From assembly GCA_963575745.1 (NCBI GenBank), contig CAUYUJ010015014.1, positions 296,731 through 360,730 on the forward strand: a DNA stretch of 64,000 nucleotides, read 5' to 3'. The notes beneath the pieces are model-generated. The model was given only the letters and a program-made list of their open reading frames with translations. It was not told the origin of the DNA and made no database searches. The number at the start of each line of letters is the position of its first letter. Within the stretch, counting starts at the first letter, position 1. Positions 11,926 to 18,940 of this stretch are shown here, one piece after another. The position numbers and the translations under genes are program-made. This DNA is from Prorocentrum cordatum (lineage: Eukaryota; Sar; Dinophyceae; Prorocentrales; Prorocentraceae).

Positions 11926-12359
11926 CAGGCCTCGCAGAAGGTGGCCGCCGCGGCTGGGTTCGTGCTCGGGGGCGGCGACTCGGCGGCGGGGGCCCTGGCC
12001 GGCCCCTTCTGCGGCAATGGGTCGAGCAGTGGCGAAGCGTCCTGGCTTGCCTGTAGGCCCACCCACAGAAAATTCAACGAAACTCTCCTGTGGCATGCGG
12101 GAATGTTCTTTAGAACATGCTTGGCTGAGGCAGTCCTGTTTGAATGCATCGGCCTTACGTTCGAAGCACATTGCTGTTGTTATCAGAACGTTCTTCAGGA
12201 GGGGAAAACACAGACGCAATGAATCGTCGATTCCCCGTAACATATGGGAAAATATGGACAGTGGGGGGGAAGACGAAAGTCGAGAACATATGCACACATA
12301 TAATTAGGGGATCGTTGGTTTTTGTGTATTTATTCGTGTGTCCCTGGGCTCCTTTAGTT

Positions 12360-12425
12360 CGGTTGTTCTAGGAGCATGTCGTGGTAGGCTAATTAATGGG
12401 GAGTGCCTGGACGGTCGGTCCCTGC
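12360..12425 (+). repeat. Dispersed short repeat with GGACGGTCGGTCCCTGCT
   Basis: The motif GTGGTAGGC, then about 20 variable bases, then GGACGGTCGGTCCCTGCT recurs at 62125-62168. In both places a GGAAAATATGG-like motif is nearby. The full element length is unknown. Confidence 0.55.
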
Positions 12426-12513
12426 TTGAATTGGGGCGGGCCACGCCGCCGAAGGTCACCAGCAGTCGGAGGAAGGAGGAGCGACCCCATCGATGGTCCT
12501 CAGGCCCGCAGGC

Positions 12514-12704
12514 CTAGAGGTTGACACCAACACCAATATCGAGGGCGTGCCTCCACCGAGGGAAGAAGGTCCCGATCTTGGCGATGGTGGTAATAATCTG
12601 GCCTCCAAAGGTGACCGAACTAGATCCACCAACACCGAGATCTAGGTCTTTCTGGGTTCCCAGAGGTCGAAAGTAGGTTACACGCGGGTCGTTGAGAGGA
12701 CCTT
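12514..12704 (-). CDS. Terminal exon of an unknown protein, minus strand
   Basis: On the minus strand a CTAAG acceptor (about 12704-12708) is followed by an open frame of about 62 codons ending at TAG (12516-12514). The composition is natural and strongly structured: a PLNDPRVTYF-like start, then alternating hydrophobic and small residues (VTFGGQIITTIAKIGTFF) and a Trp/Arg segment, ending GVGVNL. This suggests beta structure, but I recognise no family. Upstream exons should lie above 12.71 kb on the minus strand. They were not located with confidence, and the inverted-repeat element at 12998-13186 may sit in one of the introns. Confidence 0.5.
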
Positions 12705-12997
12705 AGCACTCTGGTACGTTTCCTAAGCGGCGTCGCGCGTCGGGGTGGCTGTCGTGGGGTGGATTTTCTGCCCTCCTACTGGTTGGTGGCGAGTGCGCAC
12801 CTGGCGCCGCCTCTGCGAGGTTGCGGCAGGTCTTGCAGAGTGCGGGCCTACGCGCACCCAAGACTGGCCAACGGAGGCCTCGACCTCCCCCGGGCGCTGC
12901 CGCCTGTGCGCAGCTGCCGCCTTCTGTCGTGGGCTCCTGGCAGGTCGAGCGGAAGACGGGCCTGCGAAGTCCACACGAGGGTCCGAGTTCATTCCGC

Positions 12998-13186
12998 GGC
13001 GAGCGAGGGGGGGGGAATGAGAAGAAGGTCTTCTCAGAAGGCGGCTGAACTTCTCAGAAGCTTTTGCGCGTTCTGAGAGGTGTTCTGTGTCTCTGGGGAA
13101 GGCTCAGAAAGCTTCTCAGAAGCCCGCGGGACTTCCGAGCCTCATGAGAAGGCCTTCTTCTTCTCACTTCCCCCCCTCGCTCACCT
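12998..13186. mobile_element. Inverted-repeat element, GAGAAGAAG family, copy 1
   Basis: Left end GGCGAGCGAGGGG, then GAGAAGAAGG. The right end is its complement, CCTTCTTCTTCTCAC then CCCCTCGCTCACC. Internal AGAAGGC/GCCTTCT hairpins fill the body and there is no open frame. The same family lies inside the first intron of both TSP1 gene copies (19113-19298 and 54296-54479). Confidence 0.75.
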
Positions 13187-13354
13187 CCGGTCGATGATCA
13201 TTTCATAACGTCGTCCCCCAGAGGTCTCGACCTATGCCCTAGGACCAGCTTTTCATCCTGAGAGTCGTTGTCTGACGGCCCCGAGGCCCGACAAGGGCCC
13301 AGATCCCGAGGCCCTTCTTTCGCCGATCAACGGTTCAGGCAGCTTCATGGCGGC

Positions 13355-13465
13355 GGGGGTAGGGTTCGGAATTCGTCGAGCACGTGGCGGAATCCGAACC
13401 CTACCCCGCGTCCTATCGATTCCTGAGAATCGATGCTTTGTATGGGTAGGGTTCAGATGTCGCCA
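13355..13465. repeat. GGGTAGGGTTC inverted repeat
   Basis: GGGTAGGGTTCGGAATTC at about 13356-13373 faces GGAATCCGAACCCTACCC at about 13389-13406, and a third direct copy starts near 13444. It can form a hairpin. Confidence 0.65.
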
Positions 13466-13634
13466 CCTACGTTGCCGAGCCCCCGTGATCCCGCCTGCCG
13501 ACGGCGGCTCAGTACGTAATGTCAGCAGCGGCCGAAGTGCACACTCACAGGGCACAGTCCAGGCCTGATCGGGTGTTGCAGTATGTAGACGTCCCTTTCC
13601 CAAGATGCGCCCCGTGATTTTGGACAACAAAGAA

Positions 13635-13803
13635 CGATATGAACATAAAAACTCGGAGGTCCGCGCGGATTTCTCAGATCGGCGTTGCACCTCCCTTTTT
13701 GGCGCGCGGAGCGCGCCAGGGGCGGCGCAGGAGGCGCCGCCAGGAGGCTCCATCGCCGATCCCAGAAATCCGCGCGGACCTCCGAGTTTGTATGTTCATG
13801 CCA
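13635..13803. mobile_element. MITE-like element with ~45-bp terminal inverted repeats
   Basis: ATGAACATAAAAACTCGGAG plus a further 25 or so bases on the left is complementary to the right end (CTCCGAGTTTGTATGTTCAT). The core CCGCGCGGATTTCT is exact in both arms. The loop holds a GC-rich secondary hairpin (GGCGCGCGGAGCGCGCC). A half-copy of the left arm lies at about 52800-52850. Confidence 0.75.
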
Positions 13804-14034
13804 GTGTTCGTTCCCCTAGATTTCCAGGGAGGCCCCCGCGGCCTCCAGAGCACCCCTCTGTCGCCACCCAGCGAGGGGATCTAGGACTGCAGCGGCCAGA
13901 TGTTGGGGCCTGCCCGAGCGCCGCGGGGAGAGCGCCGGCCTTTGCGCGGCGGGACTGGAGCCTGCTTGTTTTATATCCAGGTTAGTTTACGTTTTTTACT
14001 TGTAGATTCAGGCTAGTTCACTAGCATGGCATTC

Positions 14035-14400
14035 GCCCCCGCCCCTCTTTCCCTAGCGTGGAAGTGCCTCTCGACTTGCGTGATCCCCCGCACGTGCGAG
14101 TCGTTTGCGGCTTGCTTCAGGTTGAGCCCCCCCCGCCCCGTCCGTGCAAGTAAACCTGCTGCCGAGGCGCGCCGCGCCGGATCCGGGGGCGTCGCCGCGC
14201 CGTGGCGCCGTGCCAGAGCCTCACTGGTTGGGTGGCGATGTTATTGCCACGGCCCCTGCCTCTCGAGGGAATGTAAGAGTCGAGTACTCGGGAACTCGGG
14301 TTTGCCGACGCTTCTTGACGAGCCCGTGCTGGATTTTGACCGTCCAGTTCGCGTCAAATTTCATTCTGGAGGAAGACGAGGACGAGGAGGAGCAGGAGGA
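14035..14400 (+). pseudogene. Broken coding stretch, unknown family
   Basis: Natural-looking peptide segments lie in different + frames: VEVPLDLRDPPHVRVVCG at about 14058-14115, a WLGGDVIATAPASRG segment near 14225-14270, and LPTLLDEPVLDFDRPVRVKF near 14300-14360. Together they suggest one decayed gene or retroelement gag-like region with several indels. No domain is recognised. Confidence 0.3.
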
Positions 14401-15295
14401 CCAGTGGAAACCCAAGAGTCATCAACGATGTTGCAAATAACGCTCCTTCCAAGCTCCCTCTTCATAGTTCCCTACAACTGTTCATTTCCATTGAGGGAAC
14501 TGCCTCGCTGGAAGACAACAGTTTGAAGATCTTGAAGCGTGCCAGAACATTGTTCTTTGGATTTCAACGCCAGATATCAACCTGACTGCCGCGTCTTGAC
14601 AATCCAGAATCGTGCCAGATCGCATCAACATGATTGATGCGCCCGCTTAATCCTGAATCATTCCAAAACACCATTTCTGGTACGTTGACCATGGGGATCC
14701 GTGAAACTCTTGCATGTTTAACGAATGTGCGCGGCGCTAAGGCGAGAGCCAGACTTTGAAAATGAACCGCCCTCTATCCGTGAAGCTCTTGCAAATGTTC
14801 AAAACGAATATGCGCGGCGCTAAGGCGAGAGCCACATTTTGAAAACGACCCGCCCTCAAGCCATGAATCGCTTGCAATGTTTGTTAAACGAATGTGCGCG
14901 GCGCTCAGGCGAGAGCTACATTTTGAAAACGACCCGCCCTCAGTCCGAAACGCTTGCAAATGTTGAAAACGAATGTGCGCGGCGCCCAGGCGAGAGCCAC
15001 ATTTTGAAAAACAATCCGCCCTCAATCCGTGGAGCTCTTTGCAATGTGTTTAAACGAATGTGCTCGGCGCTAAGGCGAGAGCCACACTTGGAAAAAGACC
15101 CTGAAGCTCTTGCAATTTTGGAAACAAATGCACGCGGCGCTAAGGCGAGAACCACACTTTGAAAACCACCCGTCCTCCACCACCCGCCCACCCGCCACTT
15201 TTTAGCTTCAGAGTCATCAGTGGTGAGGAAGTCTCAGGCGAAACGCCTGGCCCGCCCTAACAATTTGCCTCGGGGTGCGACAGGGAGGAGTTATT
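14330..15295. repeat. Tandem duplication unit 1 with ~64-bp minisatellite
   Basis: A unit of about 0.93 kb. It has a unique leader with CAAGCTCCCT and TTCATTTCCATTGA, then about seven 64-bp repeats (14713-15170; core GTGCGCGGCGCTAAGGCGAG, then CCACATTTTGAAAA and CCGCCCTCA), then a trailer with CAGGCGAAACGCCTGG. The next 0.8 kb repeats this architecture. Confidence 0.85.
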
Positions 15296-16090
15296 TAGAA
15301 GGAGAAGGAATGGAAGGACCAACGTAAACGCAAGAGTCACCATCGATGCTGGGATCAACCCTCCCTCCAAGCTCCCTCGTCATAGGCCCCTACAACGATT
15401 CATTTCCATTGAAGGATTTGCCTCTTTGGAAAACAACCGTTTGAAGACCCTGGAGCATGCCAAAACATTTTTCTCGAGATTCCGACGCCACGTGCCAACC
15501 TGATCGTTGCGTCGTGACAGTCCTAAATCGTGCCAGAACGCCATTCCTCAGACTTCAACACAGCAAATCAACATGATTGTTGCACCCGCATAATCCTGAA
15601 CCCTTTCAGAACACCATTTCTGGCACGTTGATGATGGGAACGCATCAAACTCTTGCAGTTTGTTTAAAACGCCTGCGCGCGGCGCTAAGGCGAGAGGCAC
15701 ATTTTGAAAACGACCCGCCCTCAATCCATGAGAACCTTGCGAATTTGTAAGAAAAGCGAGTTTGCGCCGCTCTAAAGTGAGAGCCACATTTTGAAAACGA
15801 TCCGCTTTCAATCCGTGAGGCTCTTGCAGCTGTTTGCATCGAGTGTGCGCCGCGCTCAGGCGGCAGCCACATTTTGAAAACCACCCGCCCTCAATCCGCG
15901 AAGTTGCAATTTGTTTAAGCGAATGTGCGCCGCGCTAAAGCGAGAGCCACACTTCCAACACCAACCGCCCTCCACTTATGAACATGTTGTAATATTGTTT
16001 AGTTTCAATGTCATAAGTGCCGAGGAAGCTTCAGGCGAAACGCCTGGACCGCCCTACAAACCGGCCTCGGAGTACGACAGGGAACAACTA
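15296..16090. repeat. Tandem duplication unit 2 with ~64-bp minisatellite
   Basis: Diverged copy of the preceding unit: same leader (15340-15480), about five 64-bp repeats (15650-15960) and the same trailer with CAGGCGAAACGCCTGG (about 16033). Some 64-bp units carry CTAAAG or CTCAGG for CTAAGG, so the two arrays have diverged independently. Confidence 0.85.
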
Positions 16091-16179
16091 TTTCTGAGGA
16101 GCAGCTCTCCCCTTGCGTTGTGCTTAGCTGTCCGCAGCAGGGCCTCACATACTTGCTCCTTCTTCCTGCCCTGTGCACG

Positions 16180-16490
16180 CACACGCTGTGGTGTACACCG
16201 GCGATGTGTTGCACGCGGACGTTGTGGTGTACACAGGCTTTGCACAAGCGCTGCGGTGCTCGCGAGCATTGTGGTGTACACGGGCGGTGTGCTGCAGGCA
16301 GCTGCTGCGGTGTACACTTACGTTGTGGTGTACACAGGCGCTGTGCTGCAAGCAAGCACTGTGGTGTACACAGGCGCTTCGTTGCACACGGCTGCTGCGG
16401 TGTACGCGGGCCTTGTGGTGTACACGCGCGTTGTGGTGCACGCGGGCAAGATTGTGTACACAGGGGCTTCGGTGCAGATCGCTACCACAC
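16180..16490. repeat. ~30-bp tandem repeat with GTGGTGTACAC
   Basis: About ten degenerate units containing TTGTGGTGTACAC(A/G)GGC and GTGCTGCA. Open frames here are Cys/Trp/Thr-rich repeat artefacts. Confidence 0.85.
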
Positions 16491-16494
16491 GCTG

Positions 16495-16710
16495 CTCGTA
16501 CTCGGCCACGGCTACCCTAGGCATTCCCGGACGCCGCTGGCGCAGAACGTGACGTCACCGGGGGGGGGGGGGTCGGGGCTGGTGACGGCCGCCACTCCTA
16601 TTCGGCCGCGGTCATCCCTAGGCATTCCTGGCTTACGCTGGCGCAAAACGTGACGTCACCGGGATTGAGGGGGGTCGGGGTTGGTGACGGCCGCCATCGC
16701 AGAAAACATA
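16495..16710. repeat. Two-copy ~115-bp direct repeat
   Basis: Each copy has CGGCCACGG or CGGCCGCGG, then CCCTAGGCATTCC, GGCGCA(G/A)AACGTGACGTCACC, a G-rich run and GGTGACGGCCGCCA. The ACGTGACGTCAC part is palindromic. The first copy carries a run of 13 G at about 16560. Confidence 0.8.
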
Positions 16711-17084
16711 TAAGACAGGCCCATGCTGATACCACTGTTGTGCACCACCCCCGCTCCACGGTCTTGTGCCGGACCACTTTGATTGTGGGGGTGGTGTACA
16801 AACATCGCGCCCCCACCAGAGTCTCGACTTGACGCTGGGTCAGGCAGTGGCGAAGCGCTTTGGCTTCCCCGACCCCCTCGAGTCATGGAAAAATCACGAC
16901 GGGCGGTTTTTAGCTATTTTGGGCCTCGCGGGGTTTCGGACCGTCAAAACCAGACTCAGGATGAAAAACCGGTCCCGGGGAATGGGTCGAGAATTCTGGA
17001 GGTCGGCGTCATGAAACAACATTTTACGACGGGGGTCTGGGGCCTAGCTTGCCTACATCCAGGCCTCCCCAATGGGGTCTGGGT

Positions 17085-17245
17085 AAATGGGGTCGGAGGA
17101 TCGCGTCGCATCGCCGATGCGTCGGCAATGCGATTCGCTGTGGAGCCCAATCTTTTTAACGCCGTCGTCGCCGATGCACTGCCGACTTCGCCGATGCATC
17201 GACGATGCATCGACGACGCATCGACGACGCATCGCCGATGCGGTG
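17085..17245. repeat. GCATCGxCGATGC degenerate minisatellite
   Basis: Closely spaced GCATCGCCGATGC, GCATCGACGATGC and GCATCGACGACGC motifs, most self-complementary. It resembles the CGATGCATCG motifs inside the TSP1 intron element at 20.7-20.9 kb. Confidence 0.6.
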
Positions 17246-17265
17246 CGAATTTCTATCCCTATATC

Positions 17266-17375
17266 ACAGTGAGGGGGCTGAACCGAACGGTCATTCAATG
17301 TCCCTGGGCGCGTGGCTGAAAAATAATTCCGCGATGCGGATTCTTGTTGTTGTTGATTCTTGGGCTTACGCCACA
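17266..17375 (-). repeat. GGGTGGGTCGC composite element: tail part, inverted
   Basis: In reverse orientation, the conserved tail of the composite element (AATCCGCATCGCGGAAT, then GACCGTTCGGTTCAGCCCCC). Its (AAC)n side faces right and is interrupted by the inverted-repeat element 17376-18171. The body of this copy continues at 18172-18590. Confidence 0.7.
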
Positions 17376-18171
17376 CCGCCGACCCCTTGATGTACATTGT
17401 CCCCCCTCTTGCAGCCGTCTTTGGAGCCTCTTGAAGGTGTCCTGGTATGTCTGTCAGGGGCCTTCTCGGAGCACTCTTGAAGTCTCTTGGGGGCCGTTCT
17501 GGGGTCTCTTGGGGTCTATTGTGGGCCTCTCGGGGGTTGTTGGGGCTTATTTGTGGCTTCTTGGGGGCCTCTTGGGGCTTCCTGGAAGGCTCTTGGGGCG
17601 GAAGACTCGGATTTTCGGTTTCTGGTCCCCCTCTTCACCCCCTCTTGGGCTCGTCTTGGGAGCCTTTTGGGCCGTCTGGGGCGGCTCTTGGGCCGTCTTT
17701 GGGCCCTCTCTGGCCGTCTTGGGGCCGTCTTGGGGGACTATTGGGCCGTCTTGGGGCGGTTTTGGGAGCTTCTTGGGCCGTCTTGGAGCGTCGGAAAGCC
17801 GAAAGGGCGAGAAGGCCCCCTTCCTTCAAAAACCAATGGAAAATCAACGATTTTGGCCTTCTTGGGCCGCTCCCAAGAGGCCTCTTGGGGACCTCTTGGG
17901 CCGTCTTGGAGGCCTCTTGGGCTGTCTTGGGCACACCTTGGGCGTCTCCGAGCGCTCGTTTGGCGTTTCGAGGCGCTCGTGGGCGGTCTTGGAGGCCTCT
18001 TGGGGCATTCCTGGGCGGTCTGTAGCCCCTCTTGGGACCGAAAGAGCCCCATGACGCGCTCGTGGTCGACCCCCCCCCCCCCCTCCAAATCGACCGGACC
18101 AGGCTCCCGGGGGAGGGGTTTGGGGAGGGGGAAAGCATCTCACACGCCGATGATCCCCAAGGGGTCGGCGG
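17376..18171. mobile_element. CTTGGG-repeat element with 14-bp terminal inverted repeats
   Basis: CCGCCGACCCCTTG (17376-17389) and its exact complement CAAGGGGTCGGCGG (18158-18171) bound a 796-bp segment. Most of it is degenerate ~18-bp GGCC(G/T)TCTTGGGGCCTCTTGGG repeats, with a conserved non-repetitive core at about 17780-17865 (GGAGCGTCGGAAAGCCGAAA). Related repeat blocks occur at 26.4, 28.9, 29.9 and 62.6 kb. The Leu/Gly-rich frames through it are repeat artefacts. It interrupts the (AAC)n part of a composite element. Confidence 0.65.
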
Positions 18172-18590
18172 ATTGTTGTTGTTTGTTGTTGTCGTCGTCC
18201 CACCCGCGACCCGCCCCGCGACCCACCTGCGACCCAGCCCGCGACCCACCCGCGACCACCCGCCACCCACCCCGCGACCCAACCGCAACCCACCCCGCGA
18301 CCCACCCGCGACCCATCCTCGACCCACACGCGACCCACCCGCGACCCACCCCGAGATCCCCCCGCGACCCACCCGCGACCCACCCGCGACCCACCCGCGA
18401 CCCAGCCGCGACCCACCCCGCGACCCACCCGCGACCCACCCGCGACCCTTCCGCGACCCACCGCGACCCGACCCACCCGCGACCCTCCCCGCGACGCACC
18501 CAAAATGTTAGGTGCCTGCGGCGGGTCTCTTTTGCATTCGTTCCAGGTCGTTCCAGGTGGAGAACCTGGAACGACCTGGAACGAATGCAC
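18172..18590 (-). repeat. GGGTGGGTCGC composite element: body part, inverted
   Basis: Reverse-oriented body: (AAC)n and GACGAC spacer, then about 27 units of an 11-bp repeat (CGCGACCCACC on this strand, 18190-18498), then the conserved head with CCTGCGGCGGG and TTCCAGGTCGTTCCAGGT. It matches the copies at 58.4-60.4 kb. Confidence 0.8.
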
Positions 18591-18904
18591 TGAACGAGGC
18601 ACTGGGGAAAGAAGTGAGGGCGAAGGAGGAGAACGATTCCCTGAAGATATCATCTCGCGAGGGTCTCCCTTGCTTAACACTTGCTGCTGGTTTTAGATGC
18701 AATGTGAGACCCGCCGAGTCCGCCTGATCGCATCAGTTCGCCAGCCGGCTGTCAAAAGCAAGCTCCAGACTCCGACTCGGAGGAAAAGGCAGATTATTCC
18801 GCGCGCGTGGTAAGCTAACTATGCTGCACGCGGGGGAGGACGAGGAGGCGGTCTCGACCTCTAAGTCCGTAACCGTTGTGGCTTCCGCGCGAGGCTGACT
18901 TACC

Positions 18905-18906
18905 AG
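18905..18906 (+). promoter_or_regulatory. Candidate spliced-leader acceptor (TTACCAG)
   Basis: GCTGACTTACCAG ends 34 bases before the TSP1 start codon and is conserved in copy 2 (54087-54088). Dinoflagellate mRNAs receive a trans-spliced leader at such AG sites. This site is an inference from position only. Confidence 0.3.
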
Positions 18907-18940
18907 TTCCTCCGCATTCCCCCCATCCCTCCACAAAGCA

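Noticed and set aside
11192-12307. 371-residue frame with poly-Arg
   Set aside because: Poly-Arg comes from the GAC/GGC repeat, and the flanking parts have no domain.
14713-15170. CRISPR-like array of 64-bp units
   Set aside because: Units are contiguous minisatellite copies with similar spacers, in eukaryotic context, without cas genes.
17344-18680. Leu/Gly-rich multi-membrane-like frames
   Set aside because: They translate the CTTGGG 18-mers and, in the other strand, Pro/Arg repeats. The hydrophobic pattern is an artefact.
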